Of a stretch of DNA of 64,000 nucleotides, positions 44,714-53,418 are shown one piece after another. The stretch spans positions 19,124 through 83,123 of the forward strand of contig NZ_JPWA01000022.1 in NCBI RefSeq assembly GCF_003326475.1, in the 5' to 3' direction. Both the position numbers and the translations under genes were made by a program. The notes beneath the pieces are model-generated. The model was not told where the DNA came from and made no database searches. It saw nothing but the letters and a program-made list of their open reading frames with translations. Numbering within the stretch: position 1 is the stretch's first letter; the number at the start of each line of letters is the position of its first letter. The stretch is from Thalassospira xianhensis MCCC 1A02616 (GTDB lineage Bacteria; Pseudomonadota; Alphaproteobacteria; Rhodospirillales; Thalassospiraceae).

Positions 44714-45586
44714 TTATTGTTCCTCCCGCTTTCCGGCGTTCATCACGACGGTATAGAAAACCCAGCAAACCAGCAGAATGATCAGGAAGTAGATCAGCGA
44801 GAATGCCGCAGCCGGACCAAGGTCGAACTGACCCACAGCAATCGTGACCAAAAACTGGCTGAGGAATGTGGTAGCCGTACCTGGCCCGCCGCCCGTAAGC
44901 ACGAAAGGCTCGGTATAGATCATGAAGCTGTCCATAAAGCGCAGCAGAACACCGATCACGAGAACCGACTGCATTTTCGGAAGCTGGATAAACCGGAAAA
45001 CGGCCCAGTTCGATGCACCATCGATCTTGGCAGCCTGATAATAGGCATCCGGGATCGAACGAAGACCGGCATAGCACAGAAGGACAATCAGGCTGGTCCA
45101 GTGCCACACATCCATGACAAGAACGGTCACCCAGGCATCCATCGGGTTCTGGCTGTAATTATAGTCCATGCCAATCATGTTGAGGGCATAACCGCCAAGA
45201 CCGATATCGGCACGACCAAAAATCTGCCAGATGGTGCCGACCACGTTCCATGGAATAAGCAACGGCAAAGCCAGAAGAACCATGCAGGCCGAAACGCCCC
45301 AGCCTTTGCGTGGCAGCGTTAAAGCTATGCCGATGCCCAGCGGAATTTCAATGAACAGCACGCTGCCGGTATAAATGATCTGACGGATCAGGGCATCATG
45401 CAGGCGGCTGTCTTCAAGGACCTGACGGAACCAGTCCGCCCCGACAAAGAAACGAGTTTGCGGATCGAAAATATCCTGAACCGAATAGTTCACAACCGTC
45501 ATCAGCGGGATAATTGCGCTGATTGCGACGATAAAGAAGACCGGCAGGACGAGGAACCATGCCTTATTGTTGGTAATCTTGTTCAT
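44714..45586 (-). CDS. glpP: Glycerol ABC transporter permease (GlpP-like)
   Basis: This MalF-type inner-membrane permease has 290 residues from the ATG at 45586. GGGGGATGGGGAA precedes it; an open frame continues to 45649 inside the upstream ATPase gene. It starts NKAWFLVLPVFFIVAISAIIPLMTVVNYSVQDIF. The EAA loop AGLRSIPDAYYQAAKIDGASNWAVFRFIQLPKMQSVL is near residue 190. It forms the heterodimeric pore with the GlpQ-like subunit and abuts the ATPase genes in a tightly packed operon. Confidence 0.9.
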   Translation of the reverse strand: MNKITNNKAWFLVLPVFFIVAISAIIPLMTVVNYSVQDIFDPQTRFFVGADWFRQVLEDSRLHDALIRQIIYTGSVLFIEIPLGIGIALTLPRKGWGVSACMVLLALPLLIPWNVVGTIWQIFGRADIGLGGYALNMIGMDYNYSQNPMDAWVTVLVMDVWHWTSLIVLLCYAGLRSIPDAYYQAAKIDGASNWAVFRFIQLPKMQSVLVIGVLLRFMDSFMIYTEPFVLTGGGPGTATTFLSQFLVTIAVGQFDLGPAAAFSLIYFLIILLVCWVFYTVVMNAGKREEQ

Positions 45587-45599
45587 TTCCCCATCCCCC

Positions 45600-46694
45600 T
45601 CATGCGACCAGCTGGCTGTCGGCGTAAAGCTTGGTCCATTCCGGTGCAAACCGGAGGATGCCGCTTTGGCCGGTGATCTGCTGATCTTCGCTGACTTTGA
45701 CCTTCATTTCGGACGAGCCGAACCGGGTGGTTGCGATCTTGTATTGGCCAAGGTCTTCGACCTTGACGATATTGACTTCGATCCCGTTATCGCCTTCGGA
45801 ACCGCTGTCGGTTTCGATGCGCAGGAATTCGGGGCGGATGCCAAGTTCAATTTGCCCGGATGCCTTGGAAACGGCTTCCATGTGGCGATCCGAAAGGGCG
45901 ATGCGTTTGCCATCAATCCAGGCCGCACCGGCATCGATATTACACGGCATGATATTCATGCCCGGGCTTCCGATGAAGTAGCCGACAAAGGTATGGGCCG
46001 GATTTTCAAACAGTTCCTGCGGGGTACCAAGCTGCACGACCTTGCCGCCATACATGACAACGACCTTATCGGCAAATGTCAGGGCTTCGACCTGGTCATG
46101 GGTCACATAGACCATGGTCGGGCGCAGTTTGTTGTGAATTTCCTTGAGCTTGCGGCGCAGGACCCATTTCAGATGCGGGTCGATCACGGTCAGCGGTTCG
46201 TCAAACAGGATGGCCGAAACATCGTCGCGAACCAACCCGCGGCCAAGCGAGATCGTCTGCTTTTCATCTGCACCCAGACCACGCGCCTTTTGCTTCAGCT
46301 TGCCGGTCAGGTCGAGCATTCCGGCAATTTCTCGCACCCGTTCATCAACCCGTTTGGGATCAACACCGCGGTTACGCAGCGGAAAGGCAAGGTTTTCGTA
46401 AACGGTCATGGTGTCGTAAATGACCGGGAATTGGAAAACCTGCGCGATATTGCGTTCTTCGGGGGCCAGTTTGGTGACGTCCTTGCCATCAAACAGGACC
46501 TGTCCCTCGGACGGGGTCAGAAGGCCGGAAATGATGTTAAGCAAAGTCGTCTTGCCGCAGCCCGACGGGCCAAGAAGGGCATAAGCCCCGCCATCTTCCC
46601 AGACATGTTCCATGCGGCGAAGGGCGTAATCCTCGTCCCCTTTCGGTTCGGGGAAGTATGAATGCGCAAGGCTTTTAAGATCGATACGTGCCAT
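45600..46694 (-). CDS. glpT: Glycerol ABC transporter ATP-binding protein (GlpT-like)
   Basis: This is one of two different ATPases of the glycerol importer, 364 residues. It has a canonical Walker A (GPSGCGKTT, about 42-50), Walker B (ILFDEPLTVID, Glu166) and H-loop (YVTHDQ, His199). Its signature motif is degenerate: LGADE at about 140-144 replaces LSGGQ. A C-terminal regulatory OB-like domain (about 240-364) follows, as in MalK. Its partner GlpS has the opposite pattern, so the pair should form one active and one degenerate ATP site. The symbol is the rhizobial name, not the E. coli glycerol-3-phosphate antiporter. Confidence 0.9.
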   Translation of the reverse strand: MARIDLKSLAHSYFPEPKGDEDYALRRMEHVWEDGGAYALLGPSGCGKTTLLNIISGLLTPSEGQVLFDGKDVTKLAPEERNIAQVFQFPVIYDTMTVYENLAFPLRNRGVDPKRVDERVREIAGMLDLTGKLKQKARGLGADEKQTISLGRGLVRDDVSAILFDEPLTVIDPHLKWVLRRKLKEIHNKLRPTMVYVTHDQVEALTFADKVVVMYGGKVVQLGTPQELFENPAHTFVGYFIGSPGMNIMPCNIDAGAAWIDGKRIALSDRHMEAVSKASGQIELGIRPEFLRIETDSGSEGDNGIEVNIVKVEDLGQYKIATTRFGSSEMKVKVSEDQQITGQSGILRFAPEWTKLYADSQLVA

Positions 46695-46709
46695 TTTAGT
46701 TCTCCAACC

Positions 46710-47810
46710 TCAGGCGGCCTTGCCATTTTGAATTTCAACAGGCGGTGCCGCCACAAGGCGATCATTGGCGTCATAGGCAAACAGACGTTTGGGGTCGACA
46801 TAGAAGGTGGCCGCCTCGCCAAGCCGCGGGTTGTGCACACCTTCTTCCTGAATCACCCAGGAAACGTCGTTGAAATGAACATGGACAAAGGTTTCCGAAC
46901 CGGTGATTTCAGCCAGTTCAACCTGGCCCTGCATCGCCACGCATTCGGCACTGGTCTGATCGACCGACAGGTGATTGGCGCGAACTCCGATGGTGTATTG
47001 TCCATCGGTAAGGGCCGAAAGATGACCGGCGAGCGGGACCTGATGGCCGCTTGCCAGATAGAGGGCACCATCACGGACGTCGGCCTTGACCAGATTGATC
47101 GGCGGATCGGAAAAGATCAGGCCGGTCTCGACAAAGGCCGGATTGTGATAAACCTGCGTGGTCGGGCCGAATTGGGTGACGCGGCCTTCATGCATCACCG
47201 CACATTTACCACCCAGCAAAAGGGCTTCCATCGGCTCGGTGGTGGCATAAACGACAATCGTGTCGCGTTCAGCCAGAAGGTTCGGGATTTCCTCGCGCAG
47301 TTCTTCGCGCAGTTTGTAATCAAGGTTGACCAGTGGTTCGTCGAGCAGAAGCAGGGTGCAATCCTTGACCATGGCGCGCGCCATTGCAGTACGCTGCTGC
47401 TGACCGCCCGAAAGTTCCTGCGGCAGACGATCAAGCAGATGTTCGATATGCATCAGTTCGGCGGTGGATTTCACACGGCGTTCAATTTCAGCAGCATCAA
47501 CGCCCTGCAATTTCAGGGGGGACGCGATATTGTCATAGACTCTCATCGACGGATAATTGATGAACTGCTGATAGACCATCGCAACGTTGCGTTTCTGAAC
47601 GGGCATGCCGGTGACATCGTTGCCATTGACCAGAATGCGCCCGCTGGTTGGTGGTTCAAGACCTGCCATAATGCGCATCAGCGTCGTCTTGCCCGCCAGG
47701 GTCCGCCCGAGAAGGACGTTAAATGATCCCGGCTCCAGAGACATCGACACGTCGTCGATGTGGGTTTCTCCTCCCACGGTCTTGGTTATGTTTTCAAGCG
47801 TAAGGGTCAT
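46710..47810 (-). CDS. glpS: Glycerol ABC transporter ATP-binding protein (GlpS-like)
   Basis: This is the second ATPase of the glycerol importer, 366 residues. Its Walker A is GRTLAGKTT (about 35-43), a variant with a non-glycine middle. The signature LSGGQQQR (133-140) and Walker B LLLLDEPLVNLD (Glu158) are intact. The H-loop histidine is missing: YATTEP has threonine near 191 where YVTHDQ is usual. A MalK-like C-terminal domain follows. The start overlaps the glpD stop by 4 bases, coupling transport to glycerol-3-phosphate oxidation. Confidence 0.9.
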   Translation of the reverse strand: MTLTLENITKTVGGETHIDDVSMSLEPGSFNVLLGRTLAGKTTLMRIMAGLEPPTSGRILVNGNDVTGMPVQKRNVAMVYQQFINYPSMRVYDNIASPLKLQGVDAAEIERRVKSTAELMHIEHLLDRLPQELSGGQQQRTAMARAMVKDCTLLLLDEPLVNLDYKLREELREEIPNLLAERDTIVVYATTEPMEALLLGGKCAVMHEGRVTQFGPTTQVYHNPAFVETGLIFSDPPINLVKADVRDGALYLASGHQVPLAGHLSALTDGQYTIGVRANHLSVDQTSAECVAMQGQVELAEITGSETFVHVHFNDVSWVIQEEGVHNPRLGEAATFYVDPKRLFAYDANDRLVAAPPVEIQNGKAA

Positions 47811-49348
47811 TTCACATTTGTTCCTTCGCCCGTTTTCACGGCGTCATTCGATTTGGTTTCAGTTGCAAACCATTGCGCAATGGCGGTCTGGGCATCCTTT
47901 GACAGATGCAGGCCGAGTTTGGATCGGCGCCACAATACGTCATCGGGAGTGCGTGCCCATTCCTGATCCGCCAGATAACGCAGTTCGCATTCGTAAATAT
48001 CATCGCCAAGATGCGTGCCCAGCCCGGAAAGGTCGGATGCATCGCCAATGATGGTGTGGGTCAGTGTGCCGTAGTTTCGCACGTAGCGGTAGAGTTGAGC
48101 CGCCGGAATCCAAGGAAATTTCTTTTGCGTTGCAGCAAGATAGCTTTCGAAATCGCCATTTGGCATGTCGCCGCCCGGAAGGGCGACGCTATCAGTCCAG
48201 CGATCATCTGCAATCCCGAGATAGGGGGAAAGTTTGCTCATCGCTGATTCGGCTAGCTTGCGATAGGTGGTGATTTTGCCGCCATAAATGTTCAGAAGCG
48301 GCGCACCCTTGTCGCCATTATCAATTTCAAGAACATAGTCGCGCGTGACCTGGGATGCATCTTCGGAGCCGTCACCATAAAGCGGACGAACGCCGGAATA
48401 GGACCAGACGACATCGATCGGCGAGATTTTCTGCGTGAAATAGGTATTGGCGAGTTCGCACAGATAGCTGATTTCATCTGCGCTGATCGCAACCTTTGAC
48501 GGATCGCCTTTATAATCGCGGTCCGTGGTGCCAATCAGGGTGAAATCCTGTTCGTAGGGGATGGCAAAAACGATACGGCCATCCGGATTCTGGAAAATAT
48601 AGCAGTAATCATGGTCAAACAGCTTTGGCACCACGATGTGGCTGCCCTGAACCATGCGAATGCCCTGCTTCTTTTTGGCTTCGACACGTTTTTCAAGGAT
48701 TTCCGCACACCATGGACCGGCGGCATTGACCAGCGACCTAGCTTTGACTGTGTGTTCGCCGGTATTGTCCCGAACGGTGACAGACCACAGATCGCCCTCT
48801 CGTCTGGCGGCAACACATTCGGTTCCGACCCGGATGTCTGCACCGCGATTACGTGCATCCATCGCGTTAAGGACGACAAGACGGGCATCCTGCACCCAAC
48901 AATCGGAATAGACGAATGCCTTTTCCATGTCGGCAATCAGCGGCGCACCGGCGACATGCTGCTTCAGGCGGATACCTTCCGAACCGGGAAGTTTTTCGCG
49001 GCCACCAAGATGGTCATACAGGAATAGGCCCAGCCGGATCATCCAAGCCGGACGCAATCCTTTGACATGGGGCAGAACGAAACGAAGAGGCCAGATAATG
49101 TGCGGGGCGGCGTTCAAAAGTACTTCGCGCTCAATCAGGGCCTCCCGCACAAGACGGAATTCGTAATGCTCAAGATAACGCAACCCGCCATGGATCAGCT
49201 TTGTGCTGGCCGATGAAGTCGCACTTGCAAGGTCGTTCTTTTCGCAAAGAAAGACCTTGAGGCCACGGCCGGACGCATCACGCGCAATGCCTGCGCCATT
49301 GATGCCACCGCCAATGATGGCAATGTCGTATGTTTCTGAATTGAGCAA
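47807..49348 (-). CDS. glpD: Glycerol-3-phosphate dehydrogenase, FAD-dependent
   Basis: This membrane-associated flavoenzyme oxidises glycerol-3-phosphate to DHAP and feeds electrons to quinone. The FAD motif YDIAIIGGGINGAGIARDASGRGL lies at the N-terminus, with the GlpD block ASATSSASTKLIHGGLRYLEHYEF and a C-terminal DUF-type domain (RTPDDVLWRRSKLGLHLS). I prefer the TTG start at 49348 (513 residues): a strong GGGAGGAAG site precedes it and the N-terminus then matches the family. An ATG at 49399 gives 530 residues but has only a weak site. It heads the seven-gene glycerol operon. An operator-like dyad lies about 120 bases upstream. Confidence 0.92.
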   Translation of the reverse strand: MLNSETYDIAIIGGGINGAGIARDASGRGLKVFLCEKNDLASATSSASTKLIHGGLRYLEHYEFRLVREALIEREVLLNAAPHIIWPLRFVLPHVKGLRPAWMIRLGLFLYDHLGGREKLPGSEGIRLKQHVAGAPLIADMEKAFVYSDCWVQDARLVVLNAMDARNRGADIRVGTECVAARREGDLWSVTVRDNTGEHTVKARSLVNAAGPWCAEILEKRVEAKKKQGIRMVQGSHIVVPKLFDHDYCYIFQNPDGRIVFAIPYEQDFTLIGTTDRDYKGDPSKVAISADEISYLCELANTYFTQKISPIDVVWSYSGVRPLYGDGSEDASQVTRDYVLEIDNGDKGAPLLNIYGGKITTYRKLAESAMSKLSPYLGIADDRWTDSVALPGGDMPNGDFESYLAATQKKFPWIPAAQLYRYVRNYGTLTHTIIGDASDLSGLGTHLGDDIYECELRYLADQEWARTPDDVLWRRSKLGLHLSKDAQTAIAQWFATETKSNDAVKTGEGTNVK

Positions 49349-49913
49349 CCGCTTCCTCCCTGATTGCTCTGATTTGTGACAGATGTTCTCAACTGTCATT
49401 CTGTTCTTTCAAAAACGTTACGAACCACCAAAAATAATTGCAAGCGAAAATTATGAAGAATTTTAATTTTCGATAACGAAATAAGAATGTAGGGTTGTAA
49501 TGGTTTGTAATATCTGGATTCTTTGTGGCTGACGGATTTGTTTTGTTTCCGGGGGAATAGCTGGGTTGAACCGGTTTGCTTCGGGAAAACGCCCAGAATC
49601 GTTTGAAACCGAAAAAAATGAATGCGGCCATCTGTTCCCCCAAGGCATAAGATTGCGGCCTTAAATCACGCGCAACTTGCCTCGCCCGAGTGGGGCGGAT
49701 TGGGAAAACGACCCTTTGCCGATCGGTTCTGCGAAAAACCGTGCCGCATCAGAAGCCAGACGCAATCTTGTTGCAAAGCGTTGTACGCAAGGTGTTTGTG
49801 ATTGCCAAATGGGCTTTTTCCTTGCGAAGATGTGGCAACCACCACGGATCGAACTAGATGATGGTCATGACTTTCATGCTTCGATCCCAAAGCAAAATTC
49901 CGGAGGCATTCCC
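49349..49913. other. Intergenic region between divergent glpD and gabD
   Basis: These 565 bases hold no credible gene. The left part (49400-49520) is clearly AT-rich and contains the GlpR-like dyad plus a wider inverted repeat, CGAAAATT (49445-49452) and AATTTTCG (49465-49472). The right part is normal in composition and must hold the gabD promoter. The gabD frame is open from 49677, but GGAGG before 49914 marks the start. Confidence 0.5.
49466..49482 (-). promoter_or_regulatory. Putative GlpR operator of the glpD operon
   Basis: ATTTTCGATAACGAAAT contains the dyad TTTCG-ATAA-CGAAA. The glpK promoter carries the nearly identical ATTTTCGAAAACGAATT at 53270-53286. DeoR-family regulators such as GlpR bind TTTCG-type repeats. 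The regulator gene is not in the window. Confidence 0.6.
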
Positions 49914-51374
49914 ATGGTTTCTCTAAAAGACCCGTCCTTGTTTACCCAGCAGGCCTATATCGGCGGTGAATGGGTCGACGCCCCAGACGGCAAAACTGAA
50001 CAGGTTACCAATCCCGCGACGGGCGAAGTGCTTGGCATAGTGCCGGTGCTGGGCCGTGATGCCGTTGCTCACGCGATTGAGGTTGCCGAAAAGGCGCAAA
50101 AGCAGTGGAAGAAACGCACGGCCAAGGAACGGTCGGCCATTCTGATGAAATGGTACGACCTGATGATGGAAAATCAGGAAGACCTAGCGCGCCTGATGAC
50201 GGCCGAACAGGGCAAGCCGCTTGCGGAATCGCGCGGAGAAATTGCCTATGCCTCGTCCTTCCTGCAATGGTTCGCCGAAGAAGGTAAACGTATCTATGGT
50301 GACGTCATTCCGACCTTCGCACCAGGGCGGCGGGTTGTTGTTCTGAAAGAACCGGTTGGGGTTTGTGCCGCGATCACGCCTTGGAACTTCCCTACCGCGA
50401 TGATCACCCGCAAGGCCGCACCGGCATTGGCCGTGGGCTGTGCGATGGTTGTCAAACCGGCGATGGAAACACCGTATTCTGCACTTGCGATGGCGGTTCT
50501 TGCCGAACGCGCCGGTTTGCCCAAGGGGCTTTTGTCGATTGTCACCGGGGACGCGAAGACCATCGGTGCGGAAATGACCGAAAACCCGATTGTTCGTAAA
50601 CTGACGTTTACCGGTTCGACCGCTGTTGGCCGTTTGCTGATGCGTCAGTGCGCCGACACTGTCAAGAAAATCAGTCTTGAGCTTGGTGGTAATGCTCCGT
50701 TCATTGTCTGTGAAGATGCCGATATCGATGCTGCGGTCGAAGGGGCGATTGCCTCGAAATACCGCAATAGCGGCCAGACCTGTGTTTGTGCCAACCGTAT
50801 CTTTGTTCATGACGCCGTCTATGACGAATTTGCCGAAAAATACGCTGCCAAGGCATCGGCAATGAAAGTGGGCGATGGCACCGAAGAAGGCGTTGTTCTT
50901 GGTCCGCTGATTACGGAAAAGGCTGTCGAGAAAGTCGAAAACCAGATTGCCGATGCGCTTTCCAAGGGCGGTCGGGTTTTGACCGGTGGCAAGCGCCACG
51001 CAAAGGGCGGCAGTTTCTTCGAACCTACCGTGATTGCCGATGCCAACCGCGACATGCTGGTCTTCCGCGAGGAAACTTTCGGTCCGATGGCACCGCTGAT
51101 CCGTTTCCACAGCGATGATGAAGTGCTGGAAATGGCCAACGATTCCGAGTTCGGCCTGGCATCGTACTTCTATTCGCGTGATATCAGCCGTATCTGGAAA
51201 CTTGCCGAAGGCCTTGAAACCGGTCTGGTCGGCGTCAATGCCGGTGTGATTGCGACGGAAGTAGCTCCGTTTGGCGGTTACAAGCAATCTGGTATCGGCC
51301 GCGAAGGCTCGAAATACGGGGCCGAGGATTACCTTGAAGTCAAATATGTCTGCATGGCAGGCATCGACGATTAA
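49914..51374 (+). CDS. gabD: NAD(P)-dependent succinate-semialdehyde dehydrogenase
   Basis: This aldehyde dehydrogenase has 486 residues from the ATG at 49914, the usual GabD length. It oxidises succinate semialdehyde to succinate. ALDH features are AAITPWNFPTAMITRKAAPALAVGC (cofactor site), FTGSTAVGRLLM, the general base Glu in ELGGNAPFIV and the nucleophile cysteine in NSGQTCVCANRI. The GYKQSGIGREGSKYG end is typical of GabD. It could also accept alpha-ketoglutarate semialdehyde, produced by two other pathways in this window, but the sequence resembles GabD. It stands alone, divergent from glpD. Confidence 0.88.
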   Translation: MVSLKDPSLFTQQAYIGGEWVDAPDGKTEQVTNPATGEVLGIVPVLGRDAVAHAIEVAEKAQKQWKKRTAKERSAILMKWYDLMMENQEDLARLMTAEQGKPLAESRGEIAYASSFLQWFAEEGKRIYGDVIPTFAPGRRVVVLKEPVGVCAAITPWNFPTAMITRKAAPALAVGCAMVVKPAMETPYSALAMAVLAERAGLPKGLLSIVTGDAKTIGAEMTENPIVRKLTFTGSTAVGRLLMRQCADTVKKISLELGGNAPFIVCEDADIDAAVEGAIASKYRNSGQTCVCANRIFVHDAVYDEFAEKYAAKASAMKVGDGTEEGVVLGPLITEKAVEKVENQIADALSKGGRVLTGGKRHAKGGSFFEPTVIADANRDMLVFREETFGPMAPLIRFHSDDEVLEMANDSEFGLASYFYSRDISRIWKLAEGLETGLVGVNAGVIATEVAPFGGYKQSGIGREGSKYGAEDYLEVKYVCMAGIDD

Positions 51375-51399
51375 GGCATTTTCGGATTTCCGAAACGAG

Positions 51400-51436
51400 A
51401 AAGGCGCTGTCACTTCGACAGCGCCTTTTGTTGTTG
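51400..51436 (+). terminator. Intrinsic terminator after gabD
   Basis: AAAGGCGCTGTC (51400-51411) pairs perfectly with GACAGCGCCTTT (51417-51428) over a 5-base loop, followed by TGTTGTT. It may also serve the convergent small gene. Confidence 0.85.
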
Positions 51437-51451
51437 CATGAAATCGCAATG

Positions 51452-51964
51452 TTATGCTGCGCTATCGTGCTTTTTCTTGTCATCGGGTGTGATCGACTGG
51501 ACCGAGCCATCTGACAATTCCGATTGAAGAGCGGTGAAAACGTCAAACATGCGCGGGTTGAATGCGATTTCTGCCTGCATGCGATCACGCCGTTCTGACG
51601 GGGTTTCATCACCGTCATTTTGCTTGTTGGCAAGCGTCGCGCCATTCAGCTTCTGTTCGATCGCGTCCGAAATGGATTTTTCGATTGCCTGACGGTCGGT
51701 TGCATTCATCTTTGCCAGGCTTTCCTCATCAAGGCCCATTGATTGCAGGATCTTGCGACGCATCTCTTCGATCTTGCGCTCTTCAATTTCCTTCACATAG
51801 GTCGTAAAGCCGTGTTCCTTGATATAGGCGATATCGGCATTTTTTTCCTTGTTCTCTTCGGGCAGGGGCTGACTGTTCGAGGCAATGGTTTTTGCCGCCG
51901 CATAGGTGCTTTTCGCACTGGATGCGATGTTGCTGATGCTCATCAGGGTGTCATATATTGCCAT
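51452..51964 (-). CDS. Hypothetical helical cytoplasmic protein
   Basis: I do not recognise this 170-residue protein. There is no signal peptide or membrane helix. The N-terminus is Ser/Ala-rich (SISNIASSAKSTYAAAKTIASN). The middle is charged and helical with coiled-coil character (YVKEIEERKIEEMRRKILQSMG, then EKSISDAIEQKL). The C-terminus is polar. No Cys residues are present. The gene lies between gabD and an epimerase gene without clear operon partners. A structural or regulatory role is possible but unsupported. Confidence 0.6.
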   Translation of the reverse strand: MAIYDTLMSISNIASSAKSTYAAAKTIASNSQPLPEENKEKNADIAYIKEHGFTTYVKEIEERKIEEMRRKILQSMGLDEESLAKMNATDRQAIEKSISDAIEQKLNGATLANKQNDGDETPSERRDRMQAEIAFNPRMFDVFTALQSELSDGSVQSITPDDKKKHDSAA

Positions 51965-52052
51965 CCCGATCCTCCATGGGAAAATAATGCCGGTAAAAAG
52001 AAATCATGGGATCGCAGTTTGCAAATCCCGTGCCGCGATTTATCGGAAAACT

Positions 52053-53147
52053 TTACCGGGCAAGGGCAATCAGCGTATCAAGCATTCGGATGGCTGCCTT
52101 GCCATCCCAACCGGCAGGCCGGAAAGGAACTGGTGGTGCTATTCTGGCGGTAAGGTTGGTGGTGGTTTGGATCAGATCTGCCGGTTCGCAAAGTTCCAGC
52201 GCTGACGCGTCAAGTGCGCTCGCGCGTTCGGTGGTTGGTCGCAGAATGCATCCCGCCTTGCCGAGCCACGCGCATTCATCAATCATCCCGCCGGAATCCG
52301 TTATCACATAGCGCGCGGCAACAAGAACCGCCAGAAAATCGGGATAGAGCATCGGCGCTACGATCTTGATGTTTTCGGCATTGCGGATGCGACGCCAAAG
52401 GCCGCTTTGTGCAAGGGCGCCTTGTGCACGCGGGTGAAGTGGCCAGATAATTGGGGTTTCGCGGGCAAGGTCGATAATTGCGTCGATTATCGAAGACATG
52501 CGAACAAGATTATCGATATTTTCCGCCCGATGCAGCGTCAGCAAAACCGAGCCGGTTTGCGTCGATGAAGACAGGATCGCTGTTGTTGATTCGCCAAAGC
52601 GAAGCATCGCATCAATTACGATATTACCGACATTGTGAATGCCTTTTGCATTGATGCCTTCGTTATGGAGGTTGTTGACTGCGGCTTCATCCGGGGCCCA
52701 GTGCATATCGCACAGGCTGTCAATTTCCGTTCGGTTGGCTTCCTCGGCAACAGCATCAAAACCGCCGCGCAATCCGGCTTCAAGATGGATCAGGTAAACG
52801 GAATTCCTTTTGGCTGCGTGCGCGACACCCAAAGATCCGTTAACATCGCCGATGACAATCGTCGCCTGAGCCGGTGATTGAGCGAGCATCCTCCAGTAGG
52901 CATCATCTGCATTCTGAATAAGCGTGTGCCTGTTATTTCCTGGTTGCCCGATTCCAAACCGGATTTCAGGGGCAGGTAAACCAAGCGAATGACGCAGGCC
53001 TTCAGAAAGGGCCAGATCCCAATGTTGGCCGGTATCGATCAGGCGAAGGATAAAGGGCAGATCATCACGCTTTTCCTGCCATGCCAGATAAAGTGCCGCA
53101 GCCTTGATCAGGTTGGGGCGGGTGCCATAGACCAGATCGATGATCAT
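52053..53147 (-). CDS. Divergent UDP-N-acetylglucosamine 2-epimerase (WecB family)
   Basis: This is a predicted non-hydrolysing UDP-GlcNAc 2-epimerase of 364 residues, making UDP-ManNAc for surface polysaccharide. The catalytic set is present: Asp in GDVNGS, Glu in HLEAGLRGG, Glu in EEANRTEID and His in TLHRAENID, followed by DSGGMIDECAWLGK and PTTERASAL. Several motifs deviate: TRPNLIKAA replaces TRPEIIK, and GDVNGSLGVAHA replaces GDTTS. This suggests a divergent substrate or subfamily. It has no polysaccharide genes beside it. The start may be the ATG at 53147. Confidence 0.78.
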   Translation of the reverse strand: MIIDLVYGTRPNLIKAAALYLAWQEKRDDLPFILRLIDTGQHWDLALSEGLRHSLGLPAPEIRFGIGQPGNNRHTLIQNADDAYWRMLAQSPAQATIVIGDVNGSLGVAHAAKRNSVYLIHLEAGLRGGFDAVAEEANRTEIDSLCDMHWAPDEAAVNNLHNEGINAKGIHNVGNIVIDAMLRFGESTTAILSSSTQTGSVLLTLHRAENIDNLVRMSSIIDAIIDLARETPIIWPLHPRAQGALAQSGLWRRIRNAENIKIVAPMLYPDFLAVLVAARYVITDSGGMIDECAWLGKAGCILRPTTERASALDASALELCEPADLIQTTTNLTARIAPPVPFRPAGWDGKAAIRMLDTLIALAR

Positions 53148-53269
53148 TGCGGCGTTTTTCCTGATGAATGCTCAAACCGGGTTGGTGTGCGGTAAGGTGT
53201 TGTCTTCTATATCATTTTGGCGAACCTGTTGCCAAACGGGATATAGAGGTTGACAAAGAATCTGATCAA

Positions 53270-53286
53270 ATTTTCGAAAACGAATT
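53270..53286 (+). promoter_or_regulatory. Putative GlpR operator of glpK
   Basis: ATTTTCGAAAACGAATT carries TTTCG-AAAA-CGAA and is nearly identical to the dyad upstream of glpD at 49466-49482. It ends 132 bases before the glpK ATG. The surrounding 53148-53418 region has no gene; GGGAGGAAA just before 53419 is the ribosome-binding site. Confidence 0.6.
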
Positions 53287-53418
53287 GTTTTTGGCGCGAT
53301 TTTTTTCTAAATAGAAACACAAAATCAGTTGAACCAGCCGAATGCGTGGTGACAATCAGGTGCCGCAAAGGGCTGCGAGGGTACGACAGACCAACTGTCG
53401 GCTTGGGAGGAAACAGAA

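Noticed and set aside
49400..49520. The AT-rich patch upstream of glpD as an inserted element
   Set aside because: There are no terminal repeats, target duplications or transposase remnants. The AT-richness fits a promoter with operators.
50184..51449. A 421-codon antisense frame over gabD
   Set aside because: gabD has all ALDH motifs; the antisense frame has no recognisable domain.
52053..53147. The divergent epimerase as a decaying pseudogene
   Set aside because: The frame is full length and the catalytic Asp, Glu, Glu and His residues are kept, so it is more likely functional and divergent.
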